DNA of 64,000 nucleotides from Taxillus chinensis (Eukaryota; Streptophyta; Magnoliopsida; Santalales; Loranthaceae): the NCBI GenBank assembly GCA_023512835.1, contig CM042091.1, positions 43,786,107 through 43,850,106 on the forward strand, given 5' to 3'. Position 1 is the stretch's first letter; each line of letters starts with the position of its first letter. Positions 22,701-34,228 of the stretch are shown here, one piece after another. The translations under genes were made by a program, and so were the position numbers. The notes beneath the pieces are model-generated. The model was not told the DNA's origin. It saw only the letters and a list, made by a program, of their open reading frames with translations, and searched no databases.

Positions 22701-24267
22701 ATGACGCTAGAGGGGGATCAGAGGAGTGTCAGCGTTCATCGAGTCAGGACAGATCCGAAGAAGGCGATCAGGAAAAAGAAAGGCAAGAAGGCGGTGAGGA
22801 GGCCTGCAGAAGCCGCGCCCCGATGTGTTCCTCCGGGGAGTCTGCAGAAGCTGTTCCTGCTGTGTCGTGATGTGTTCCAAAGCCCCAGGTCTGTGCCTAG
22901 GCCCTCGGGTGTCCAGGCTTTGTGCCGCGTTCTTGGTATGGTCTCCCAATCCAACCATCAATTTGCTTTACATTGAATTGGTCGTGTCCGCTCCCTCTGC
23001 ATTAATTTTATATTCTAGATATCCAACTATACAATGAATAGCCATGTGTTGTTTGGATATTGCTTCCTAAAATAAAGTATGTGACATTCCAAAGCCACGT
23101 CATCAATCAATGTTTCCTTATTTGTCTCGTTTGCAGACACCATGAGGCCTGAAGATGTAGGTCTTAGCAGCAACATGCAATTCCTCAGGTCAAATGCTTC
23201 AGGCGGAGGGATCCCTAGAGTCGCATTCACCACCATATACTCATGCCATAAATTTTCGGTATGTCTAGCATTCACCATCAGTTGATTTGAACTGATTCAC
23301 TACTGCTAGAAAGCAAAGCAAGACGGACAATTTCAAACTTTCACAGCAATTATACTCTTATACTCATGCCATATATGTATATAAGTTGGTCAATTTGTTT
23401 TTTTTCTTTTTGGGGTAGCCCATTTTATGAAGTTACACTAAATTACTTCTTAATTTGTAGTTGTGCCTTTTCTTTCTTCCGACGATGGGTGTAATCCCCC
23501 TCCACAACCACCCAGGAATGACTGTATTCAGCAAGCTTCTCTTAGGGGCTATGCATATTAAAGCTTATGATTGGGTCGACTCGGACGATTCCGGTGGGCC
23601 CTCACAATCCTCCCGGTGTGAGTCTCTCGTGTTTTAGGGGATTATTTAATATGTTCAAAGGCATTTGATCTGATCATATGACTTTGCTCTGCAGTGAGAC
23701 TGGCGAGGTTGAAGGCCAACAGGGTTTTTGAAGCTCCATGCGACACTTCTGTTTTATATCCAACTTCAGGAGGTAATATCCATGCGTTCACGGCCATTAC
23801 ACCGTGCGTAGTTCTTGATGTAATTGGACCACCCTACTCTAGAGACGACGGTCGTGACTGCACCTACTACAAAGAGATTCCTCGCGCCAATTCCTCGAGT
23901 AAGTATTTGTAGAACCTTTTGATATATATAATAATTTCTGAGGGACTCTATCAACAGTCTCTGTGGGGAGGGGAACACCGACTAATTGCAAATTGCGGAG
24001 TTCTTAAATAATTGCATGTGGGTCTCTTCGTTCTTGTTGTGTTGTTTGTCCGGTGTCTAGTAAAGTAATTGTAAACAAAAGAAGAAACACACGCATACGC
24101 ACACATACATTGATGACGTTAAATTTGTTGACGCAGATGCGGAGTATGCAGTGGCAACAGAGAAGCAAGAATGTTACGGATGGCTGGAAGAGATGGCAAT
24201 GCCAGAGGGCTCTGGTATGGATGAAATTGAGTACTTGGGCCCTCAAATTGACGAGACCGGTCGCTAA
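22701..24267 (+). CDS. PCO: Plant cysteine oxidase (PCO), five exons, apparently intact
   Basis: PCOs use O2 to oxidise N-terminal Cys of ERF-VII factors, VRN2 and ZPR2, marking them for the Cys/Arg N-degron pathway, so they act as oxygen sensors in cytosol and nucleus. Exons are 22701-22935, 23137-23258, 23461-23617, 23695-23898 and 24137-24267; all introns are GT-AG and the joined frame is 282 codons, close to the usual 240-290. Residues about 16-35 are Lys/Arg-rich ([18 protein letters not shown]), a likely nuclear signal as in the PCO1/PCO2 group. [12 protein letters not shown] and [10 protein letters not shown] are family landmarks. The cupin has IPLHNHPGM (His134, His136) and GGNIHAF (His201) for Fe(II), then Asp213 in [10 protein letters not shown] and CTYY at 227-230. 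The C-terminus is [13 protein letters not shown] chose the ATG at 22701 as the first in frame. Confidence 0.92.
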
Positions 24268-25479
24268 CACTTCCTTTTGCTGGTTACAAAGGAGGCCATA
24301 TACACTCGGGAAGGGAAGGGAAGGGAATGGATCTTTTGATTTACACAAACGAAGGTCAAGAAGGAAATATAGTAATTGAGAGTAATTGAGCTAAGCTGAT
24401 TGTTTTTATTGTTGTTGTTGTTGTTGTTTTCAAATTTATTTTACCTCCTTTTCTTAATTATCAATCTGATTTTTCTTCCTCGGATCCGCATTTGTGTTGA
24501 GCTTTGTAACAATACATCCAAAACCCATAATTACACTTCCATGCTTTGGGGCTATTATGATTTGGAATAACAATTTAACCGCATAGCTGAAGTGAATTAA
24601 ATGCAAGGAGTAAATGGCGGAACTGAACTATCAAAAGAGTGACCGAAGACAATGGCAAATCGAATCATCAAATGACATTTATTTTACTAACTGTTTGATA
24701 AAAGTAAGACAAAGTGAAATTTCTAGGGCCCTATTGAACAGGTGTCAGGTGCTGATAAACCCGCCGAAAATTTTCAAACCCATTTTAGATGGTGATGGAC
24801 CCTTGCAAAAGTAGTTTTAAAAAACAGGCCCGTAAAGACATCCGAAGAGCCTACATGTCTCCATTTAAATCAACTGTGCATGTGAATGTGATTGCACGTG
24901 CATGCGTTGGATAAGCACAAAACTTCCCACGATAATATAAGATATTCTCTCAGGCGATTCCCTCGACAAAGCACATGATCCAGATTAACTCTGAAGCTTC
25001 CCAATAAAGCCCAAATTTGGACGACCAGACTGTAAATTGAGAGGTGTATTTTTTGTCTTACAATTTATATTGCAAGCACCTCATCCTCATGTGATGCAGT
25101 AAGTACGAGTCGAGCCATTTAGACAGATTCGAGCAAGAGGGTCATAATTATTTCATAATATAATATAATTGGTATACTATAAGCGAGTTAATGACACAAG
25201 CTTAAGAACGAGTCTCACCTAGGATGATACCTTCCGAACCGATTATTTTTATTTCAAACTCAGATATAAATTCAGATACTTTGATTGGGGGTAGAAAGTT
25301 ACAAATTTAAAATATATAAAATAATATATAAAAAATAAATCACTTCAATTCAATTTAAATATAAAGATAAATATTTAAATAAATAAATACATAGATAGTT
25401 GTTTCACAATACATTTTAAAGTTAAGTTCACAATCTTATCAAAATATAAATCGTTGTGTTTGCATATCTCGAAAATCAT
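24268..25479. other. Intergenic, 3' of the PCO gene
   Basis: A (tgt)n run lies at about 24407-24428, shortly after the PCO stop and probably in its 3' UTR. The rest is AT-rich with short frames lacking recognisable domains. The left end of the hAT relic should lie near 25,100-25,480, but I could not identify its terminal inverted repeat. Confidence 0.5.
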
Positions 25480-26467
25480 CTATGATTGAATTTGTACTAA
25501 GTGTTGCAACAATTTTTTTTTCGATTTACAAGATCAGAGAATCTGTTAGAAATTCATCTTCAATTTTGTTACGAAGCCTAGTCTTGATAATATTCATAAT
25601 TGAAAATGTTCGTTCCGTAGTTGCGGTAGAAATAGAGAAAGTAAGCAAAAGCACAATAACTCTAAAAACAAGTAAATAATTGATTTTCCAGTCCTGACTA
25701 ACCCTTGACATAATTCAAAAATATTGAACAATCCTTGAAAACATGAATGAAAATCTATTAAAGTACAAAAAATATCAACACGATAATGATACTCAATTGT
25801 AAAGTCAACTTGTTGATGACAAGCTCAACCTTTTCTCTCAACATAACGACCATTCATATCTGGTACATCTATGTTGTGTTTATTACAAAACAACTTTACT
25901 TTATCAAGTAAAACTTCCCATTTATCATCCTTATATTCTTGGATATTCTTTTTAGTGGATGAAACAAGATGCATGACACTTAAAATGTCTTGAGATTTAG
26001 ATTATAATGCTTGACATAGATGATCAGTGATATGTATAGTATCTTTCATCAGATATAAGATGAATACAAATTTAAATGAAGTTATTACCTGATGAATTGA
26101 ATCAGCTTCTGCTTGCTAGGAAGAAGTTGTTCCCACATCAATGATTTTAAGAATAACTTCACAAGTTGCATTATAAATTTTAATTAAGCTAGAAACTGAT
26201 CTAAAGTGAGAACTCCAATGTGTATCTCCAGCTTGTTGTAGCGTACTAATTTGACTAAGTTTGCTTTCGCTTTCTATCTCATCAATTGTAATCATGTAAG
26301 CATTTTGAGCATCTATTGCAACCCGCAAATCTTCATATCGAGTGCATGAAACACAAACAAAATTAACAACATTCAAATTGGTAAAAAATTGATGAACAAG
26401 AACGTTTTCTTTTGATGCTGCCACTAATGTCAATTGCAAGCGATGCGCGAAGCAATAAATGTAGTAA
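25480..26467 (-). pseudogene. hAT transposase (ZMYM1/TTF-like), C-terminal half
   Basis: On the minus strand this begins YCFAHRLQLTLVAASKEN at about 26450 and continues with GDTHWSSHFRSVSSLIKI. It ends with the hAT C-terminal dimerisation region ATTERTFSIMNIIKTRLRNK at about 25560-25640. These are hallmarks of the plant zinc-finger MYM-type-1-like hAT transposases. Stops and frameshifts occur in between, including a stop where the last helix should continue. The left terminal inverted repeat is not seen. Confidence 0.8.
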
Positions 26468-28510
26468 TGTCACGCCCCCAAATTTTAGGGAACCTGGAGC
26501 CAGGAATATGACTTCCCCTTGCTCGCACCTGAAAGGTCAAGGTGTTAGTGACTAGCACCAATAAAGATTACACCGCGGGTGTTATCTCAATTATGCAATC
26601 CTATACGGTACAGTCATACATCAATGATAATCCTATACTTTCTCATACATTATCATGCATACAACAAGTCAAACAGTCATATAGATATCACATCACAAAT
26701 AGTATACAAATACAACTGTCCACAGACCTATGTCCGGGATACAATATATAAGCAATACAGCAGACAATAATGTCTCGTACATCAGAGTAGTGGGCACATT
26801 CTCTTAGAAGAAAGTCCTCTACTAGTCTCGGGTCACACCTGGAAAAGGTAAACAACAAGTAGGGGTAAGCTACAAGCTCAGTAGGTGACCCCAAAATGCC
26901 ACATCATACAACACATATAAGTCTATACTATATGCTCAGTGTATTCGTGCATTATATAGTGTACACAATCATTAGGACTCAGTCTACAAACAAACATCAG
27001 GACCCAGCCTGTCCACACAGGACAGCTTGTCCATAATCCTCAACAGGATCTCAGCTTGGGGCACCCAGCCCTAGCTCCATGAGCTCAACGGCTCAACTCA
27101 GGCCACAGCCTGTCATCATGAGCTCAACGGCTCATCCCAGGCCTTAGCCTGTCACCACGAGCTCAACCACATAGCACAACCTGTGCATCACGGTGACAAC
27201 ATAAACAAGTCACAGAGCTCAAGGCCCAAATCTTCAAACCAACACACCAATACCAGTATGGCATTAAGGTTCACAACACTCCCTTTATAACTGATGCCAA
27301 TATTCACAAATCGATCCTCAAGTCTTGACCAAGAGAGAGGATCTTCGTACAAGTGATTTTCTTGCAATAAAAGTCCCGGCATTGGCTCCCCATATCATAA
27401 CTAAGATAATATGATTTTTGGGAATTTTTTTGAGAGGTCTAACTTAGGTGTGCAAATGGTCACCTCGAACCCAAAACTAAAATTTTCAGGCATTCAACAC
27501 TAATTCCCAATTTTCATATTTTGAAGGAGTGAGAATTTAATTTTCTAGTATTTTTTTTTTGAATCCAAATGGAGGGGTATTTCGTTATTTACATTGTAAC
27601 TAAGTATAGTACTTAGGCATAATAGTTTACAATGTAAATAGTCCAGTCCAGTAAAACTAGAACTACACTAGAGCTGTATTGCCCAACTGCTCGAAATGCC
27701 TACTCGATGCTACATTCTGCTCGACGATCCTTGCTCGAAGCCTCTGCTCGACACTACAGTGTCGAGCAAAACCCCAGTCGCGATCTGTTGACTGCGTTCT
27801 TTCTAGTTTCGTCTCGAAACTCAGTTATACTCATTAAATCCTCCTTTCCAAGCATCAATTCATTCATAATATGGGTTTCTAACATACTCTAGCCACATTA
27901 GGCCACTAAACAACTTAAATAATCAAGGTTTCACGCTCAATTTCCATTCTCCTTAATTGTCTAAGGTTCTAGGGTTCATCATAATTTTTTATGAATTCAT
28001 CAAATCCTTACATGTCAATGCAACAAAACAGCAAGGAAGGAGTGGAGAATCAAAAGAACACCTACCTGAAATGATTATTGAGGATCGAACAAGCTCAAAA
28101 TGCCTCAAAGTGAACGCTCTAAGCTTCCTTCTCTCTCTTTCTCTCCCTCTCTCTCTAAGCTCTCCAACGCACGAACAATGAAACGTAACATGGAAGCTCT
28201 TACTTTCCTCCTATTTATATTTATGCATTTTCTTCCATTAATAAATCCAAAAATATTAATTGACCTTCCGAGGTCACAAATTCCAAATTGAGCCCAAGTA
28301 CAGTCAAAACGCTCAAAATGATGAGCACATCACTATCCATATATTTTTCAACCCAATTGACTGCTCAAACTCAAGGTCAACCAATAAACCCCAAAAAGTC
28401 AACAATCGGGCCACTTGGGGCCCCGACCTAGAATTGGGCCTAATTATCCAGATGTTTTTAGTAACAGAGAAATACTATCTCTCAGCCTTACCCAAATACG
28501 GGTCTTTACA
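26468..28510 (-). mobile_element. Solo LTR, Tekay-like family A, inserted in the hAT ORF
   Basis: This 2,043-bp LTR runs from tgtcacgccccc to gggtctttaca on the plus strand, so it reads leftwards. A perfect 5-bp duplication, agtaa (26463-26467 and 28511-28515), flanks it. Inside are the pyrimidine-tract module (26831-26893), the hairpin (27587-27639), a decayed tcgagca minisatellite (27680-27790) and a CT tract (28130-28160). It is related along its length to 18725-20916. No internal element sequence remains. Confidence 0.92.
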
Positions 28511-29775
28511 AGTAAACATATGGACAATCATTTAAAACCAAAGCTTGCAACCCATTCCACCCCCCTCACATATTACTTGCACCATCATATCCTTGGCCTC
28601 GAATATTTTGAATGTCTAGTTGATGTTTAGATAATACAGAATATATGCCTTTTTTCAAGGTTAATGCCGCAGTATCAGGAACATGAAAATGCCAAAAAAC
28701 GTTCTTACACAAAACCAATTTTGTCAATGAATCTTAAAACTATAGCCATTTGCTCATTCATTGACTCATCGCGAGCTTTATTAACTATTAGGCAAAACTT
28801 TGCATCATAAATTTTATCACAATAATTTCCTCCACTCTAGAAGAAAAAACATGTAAAATTTGTTTTTGTAATGTTGGTGATGTATAAGTAGCATTCTTTG
28901 GACCTCGATCAATCACTTTAGCAAGCTTTTCATTATATTAAATTATCAAACCCAATATCTCTAGAAAATTTCCATGATTTATTGAATTCACACTTTCATC
29001 CCTACCTATAAAGGCAACACCTTGAAATGCAAGCACTCGAACCACATCGACTAAGGTTTTCAACTGTAGTTGATTATTTGCAATCTATTCAGAAGTAATC
29101 TTTTTAAATACATTCTAAATATGTTAAGATTGGTTCTTCAAATCTTCATATGATTAGTAATTCTGTAAAATGAATTAGGATATTTCCTTATATGACTGAA
29201 AAAAGCACAATCTTTTCCATTTCTAACCTTTTTCCAATTCCTAAATCCATCTATAGTGAACATATGCTGTGTAGCATGCCCAGATGGCTTATTAAAAGGA
29301 AAGCATAATAAACAAAATGTTGCATCTTTGTCACATGAATATTCAAGCCATGAAGGAAATAGATTGTACCATGAAGGTTGAAAGCTACGAAGATGATTTT
29401 CTTTTCTAGATTTTGGATAGTTTGAGATTACAGGACAATACGAGCCAACTTTAATATAAGCTCTTCGAATTTCATTTCGATGATTAACATTATATTTTCA
29501 TATTTGATGGTGCAATCTAGGATCATACTCTAATGAGCTAATACTAAATTCATTGTCATCAACTCTTCGAAGTCTTTTAGAAGAATTCTCTAAAATTGGG
29601 ATATCAGAAGCTAGCGGTGATGTATCACCAACATTAACATTCACAGTTTGTACATTTGAAGTTCTGCATTTGAAGTTTGAATATTTGAATATTGTGTATT
29701 CAAGCTCTGCACATTTGAACTTTGTTCATTTTTTCTCTTGAAAAAATCAAATATTGTATTTGACTTGTTCATCAT
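28511..29775 (-). pseudogene. hAT transposase (ZMYM1/TTF-like), N-terminal half
   Basis: From tandem ATGs at 29775 and 29772 the minus strand encodes IFDFFKRK, then a Ser/Asn-rich linker. The TTF-type zinc-finger region is at about 29210-29460 (CPVISNYPKS, WLEYSCDKDATFCLLCFPF, GFRNWKKV). At about 28560-28690 come HVPDTAALTLKK and IRGQGYDGASNM, a diagnostic block of this family. Several stops and frameshifts lie between these blocks. Without the solo LTR and one copy of its duplication, the two halves would span about 2.25 kb, close to the 750-800 residues usual for this family. Confidence 0.82.
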
Positions 29776-30805
29776 TTACAAAAATTTTTTAAAAAAAAAT
29801 CAAAAACAACTTCTACATCAATGTTTTAGCCAAAAATAAAAAACAAAAATACATCAAACATGTTTTATGTTTTATGTTTATCAAAATATAAACTCTACTT
29901 AAAAAATTAGAAAAATAAGTCTACTTAAACTCTACTTAAAACCTTAGAAAAATTAGCAATGGAATAATGGATGTTGTGTTAACACTATGATTAATGTCCT
30001 GCATAAATACCAATGTGATGATACCCTTACGTGTCACTAAGTTGAATGAAAGAACCAATGTCCATGAATTAGTCTTCATGTATGTAACCTAAGTAATCTA
30101 GTTGAAAAGAATCCAAGTGTCCGTGTGTATGAATAAATTCAGCTGCAACACTATTCATTTTGTATGATAATATGTGCGATATCATATTCTTTAATAGTGT
30201 TGTTAAGTGCTATAGAGGTCCAGTGAAATCCATACAAGCAGTTGAACTCCAAATCGACTAAAGAACCTATTGCTTCGAAGAGCTTCTACTAAAACTACTG
30301 CCTTAGAGATCTGAAGCTTCAAGTGATTAAAACCTTGGAGAACCACAGCTTTAAAGAATCGAAGCCTCAGAGACCTTTAGATTCGAAGAATTGGAGTCCC
30401 TGCAAGTTGAAGAAGTTGGTAGTCTGTGCTTCTCTTTCATAAGTACTCAAAGGTTGAAGACACATGGACAAAGTCATTGTGCACTTAAATTCAAATTCCA
30501 CCGACATCGTGGTGACATGTACTAAGCCTTGAGTATACCAATGAGTGGATCCATAAGACAAACAGTCGGGTCAGAATAGAGAAAGAAGTGGATCCTGTCT
30601 ATCACGTGTGGCTTCTTCAGTACTCTACCTCCAAATCAGATAAAAGCCATCTCAAGAGAGAAGTGCAAGGTATGTTCATTATTACTTTCACACTTAAACC
30701 CTAACCTTAGCTCCCTCTCTATGACACTCGTCTCTCTCTCCCTTATTTGACCCCTTCGACCCTTACTCCTCCATCTTCGAGTCTCCCTTTCTCTCTCTAA
30801 TCTCA
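29776..30805. other. Intergenic, AT-rich and then low-complexity
   Basis: No gene is recognised. The right end of the hAT relic should be near 29,780-30,000. At 30240-30430 there are many gaag/cttcgaag words like those at 61380-62160, which would fit an LTR of a large copia-type element. At 30680-30800 a pyrimidine-rich leader-like stretch precedes the ORF described next. Confidence 0.4.
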
Positions 30806-31196
30806 TGGCAGGCCAAGCTCATTGATGGCCGATGCACTTAATAGAATCACTTTGGGATTCATTGTCGATTAGGAAGCAATCGAAGAAGCAAAAGTCAACT
30901 GGATGGGTGAGTTTAGAAATTGTGTTGATGATGCAGGAATGTCATCCATCTATTCTGGGATGGATGAAATATTGGTGGAAGATGTCTTGGACTTCTACGA
31001 TACTGTTAAGACAGTTGGGAGAGAGATGGTAGCTACAGTCCAAGGGGTAGAAATCTGCATATTTTCAGACACCCTTCGTGAAGCACTCCAGCTCCCATCA
31101 GGTGAAGTCTTTCCTCTAGCTTCTCTATCTTGAGATGCATGCAAAGACGCACTAGGTTACTCTAACCCAAGGAGGAAAGGATGGGGGCCCCTGAAG
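30806..31196 (+). pseudogene. Plant-transposon-type ORF, 5' part (broken)
   Basis: After a CT-rich leader, a frame from about 30900 reads MGEFRNCVDDAGMSSIYSGM, VEDVLDFYDTVK, and then VATVQGVEICIFSDTLREAL followed by QLPSGEVFP. The pattern of a helix, a short strand motif about Val/Gly and then a LREALxLPxGE-like box recalls the large family of uncharacterised plant ORFs annotated as putative plant transposon protein. A stop follows LASLS at about 31131, although similarity seems to continue to about 31196. A 1.4-1.5-kb insertion then separates it from 32690-34200. The function is unknown. Confidence 0.45.
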
Positions 31197-31201
31197 ATTG
31201 G

Positions 31202-32607
31202 TGATAACTACATAATTTGTCATTAAATTTGCATGTAATTTATATGCTTTAATTTAATATTTTATTGAATTAATGTATTTTTGTAATAATTTTCCTAATT
31301 TTAATTATTTATTGTTTTATTCACTTTTATAGATTTAATATTAATTTGGTAGTTTTTAATGTTAAATTATTTATTTCAAATTTAATATTAAATCATTTAT
31401 TTTAAATTTAATATTAATTTTTTGGACTTGATTTGTAATTTGGATATTAATTTTAATTTTATTTTAATATTTTGCATGCATGTGTTTTGATATAAATTAG
31501 AGAATGGAGAGGAAGAAATTTGGGCTAATTGATCCGCCAAACTCTTGTGATGGAAGGTGAGAAGAAAGAATGGAAAGAATACACATATACGAGTGGAAAG
31601 AATTGATGAATGGTGGGGCCATTGTTTTTTTATGAAGACAAAAAAGAAAAGGAAGTTGATTTGCTCATACGTAAAGCACACATCACCAATTTATTCCTCA
31701 CGTGAACCATCTCTCCAACCCCATATATAAACCTAGCCATTATATTTTCTCCTCTCGTTCAGCGTAGCCTCACCCACCTCCATCATTTGAACAGCCCTTC
31801 ACGCCCAGCCTTAGCGCAGCAGTTTTTTCAAACAGCAATAGAAGAAATTGGAGAGCGATAGTACACCGAGCATTGAAGATCCAGATCGAGTTCAAGACCG
31901 GATATTCAATTCTTTATGGCCTATTTTTCTTAATTCTATTTTATTTATATTATTTTAATTTTTACGAATAAATTTGTGATTTTTTAAACCCATAGAGAGG
32001 TAAGTATTTTGTAATCAGTTTAGCATAGCACTTTAGATGCTTGTTTTGAATTCATATTTTAATATTTAATTTGGTATTTTATGTGCTATGAATTAATTCT
32101 CTATCTCTTTGATTTGTTAATTTAATATTTCAGTCAAGTATTGATTTAGCAATTCATTGTGCGTTAATATTTTAATTGAGTGAAAAAATTTATTTCATAG
32201 AGAACGAGCAGTCTTTTAAGAATTAATTCATAATTATTTTGGTTGTAATAAATTTATAATTTAATTGTATTCATGGTGTCTTGATGCATTTAAATTATGG
32301 AGCCATAATTTATCTAATTTATGTTTTGTGATAGTAATAAATAACATTCAAGTGTGAAGTTAAATTGGTTACATATTTGATTAATTAATTTTCTTAGTTA
32401 AAAATCTTTGCTTTAATTAGTTTTAATTCAATTAAAAATCCCCTAATTTTATATTTATTCTTTTTCATTAGTTTTTATTAAACAATTAATTAAATAGGTT
32501 GAATTGAATTTTATTAGTCCTCCGGTAGAGAACGATCTAGGTTAAGCCACTAGCTATACTTAGTTTAAATTTTAGTTGGAGTGCGTGTGTGACAAACGCC
32601 CTTTTCA
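31202..32607 (+). mobile_element. Insertion, probably a solo LTR, in the transposon-type ORF
   Basis: This very AT-rich block begins tgataactacataatttgtc and has a TATA box (catatataaacc, about 31721-31732) with a pyrimidine-rich stretch just after it. A candidate end is gacaaacgcccttttca at 32607, whose tttca/tgata ends are weakly inverted. No matching target duplication was found at these limits, and the insertion may extend to about 32690. The start and the cctccggtagagaac... block near 32519 resemble LTRs of the Athila/Tat type. Boundaries are tentative. Confidence 0.45.
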
Positions 32608-32689
32608 TGACTCGGACAGTCATGAGCAAATGAAAATTACATATAGTGTAGTGAGCAAAAAATTACTAGACTGGGGGATAATGCTACAC

Positions 32690-34200
32690 ATATGATCAAT
32701 ACTCAAAAGGAGCAGAGGTGCTTTGGGCTTATTCTCACCAAAGTTTTATGGCACCTCTATCCTTCCGTGTTCAACACGACATGTGGTGAAGATACCAGTC
32801 AAATACATATTCAAGAACATGTACGAAGATGGCCAATTGGAGATCAGGCCTATAAAGATGCCTGAGTCAAGTGTCCAAATCCTTGAGGAAGACACTGCCA
32901 GTTCCATCAGGGCCCCAGCCCACATTCCACGACAATCAGCACCAGTCCCTCAAGCTTCCAGAGTCTCCTTTGCGTTTGTAGAGATGACACACATAGCATA
33001 GGTAGTGGAGAAACTTGTTGAAACCATACTCCCAGCTAAACCAATGCCAGAGGAGTCTTAGCCCATCGAGCTTCCCAGTGATACTGCAGAGGAAGGAAAG
33101 CCTGCAACTGGAGTGCAGACCAAAGAGCAGGTTGCCCAGGATGTTAGGGTAAGAGAACCTATCTTGCTAAGCTCTCTCGGGGAGTTAAAACTAGAATAAT
33201 TCTATATGGATTATGCCAAGGCTCACATGACTCCTGAAGCAGAACAGAAGGCATGGATAACCTTCGGAAAGAAATTGGTGGATCAGGAAAGCCTGATCGC
33301 CTAGCTGGTTGAGCAGGGTCTAGTGAGGAAGGATCCTGTTGAAGTTGTGGCTGTAGTGGCACCATCACCCATCTTGGCTGAAGAAACTGTTCTATCACCC
33401 CACCAAGATATAGAGGTGGCTACCTCGGCTGAGGAAGAAGCACTTATTATCGAAAAGGCAAGTGTTGCAGGCCAAGATGGCCATGATGATGAAGATGGAG
33501 TATATGTCTCTGGACATGTTAAAGTTGCAATACCTGAAGCAGTTACTTAGCTTGCCATTGAATTTTATAAAGCAACTACTCAGGTGAGTGAGGACTCAAC
33601 GGCCCAAATTCCTAGGGTTATACCTCTGGTAGCTGAAACTCACTCCCGGTACCTCTCAGTCAAAAACCAAGACCTCCTAGATGACAAAGTGGTGGCAAAA
33701 TTGCTAGCATCTGGACGTCTTGATGTGACTTCCATGATGCAGGAGTTTTAAGAGAGGATCACTCGCCTAGAGACTAGCCTGAGTAGGATACGAACTAAAA
33801 TGGAGCTCATTAATCTGGAGATAGAAAAGATTAAGGGAGAAATGGACTCTGATGACTTATGCATGTGGAAGGAAACACGCATGCAAAGCCTCTATTCCTT
33901 CAACCTTGGACTCTGATGATGACGTTCCCATCTCCACGCGCGTGAAGAAACCTCCAACTGCTCCACCCTCCTCATCAACTTCACCTGCCTCCCAGCCTGC
34001 TCCAAATTCTGCCCCTACCTCCTCTCAACCACCTAAAGTCATTGAAGGTGTCAGCCCTAAGATTCTTGACAAATTAAATCTGTTTGTGGCTGGTGGCACT
34101 TCGATGCAAAAGTGTGGGTATGAAGTTCCATTTACGAGTGCTGAACTCTCCCGTCTGCTTCAAGACAAAGAAGAACTGGGGCTCTCCCGTAGTAGTTAAT
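32690..34200 (+). pseudogene. Plant-transposon-type ORF, 3' part (broken)
   Basis: The frame from 32723 runs with stops (for example at 32999, 33198, 33303 and 33548) through acidic, Pro/Val/Ala-rich sequence. It then reaches a helical part (RLETSLSRIRTKMELINLEI, coiled-coil-like) to about 33850. A frameshift leads into STLDSDDDVPISTRVKKPP and a Pro/Ser-rich tail ending at the stop at 34197-34199. The layout, an acidic low-complexity middle and a coiled coil near the end, suits the C-terminal half of the uncharacterised plant ORFs described for 30806-31196. I do not recognise a catalytic domain. The chromovirus gag starts only 29 bases further on. Confidence 0.4.
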
Positions 34201-34228
34201 AGATATTATTAATATGCGTTGGTGCAGA

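Noticed and set aside
22517..22870. 117-residue open frame upstream of the PCO ATG
   Set aside because: It overlaps PCO exon 1 in another frame and turns Arg/Glu/Gly-rich there, as expected for a shadow of the Lys/Arg-rich PCO N-terminus.
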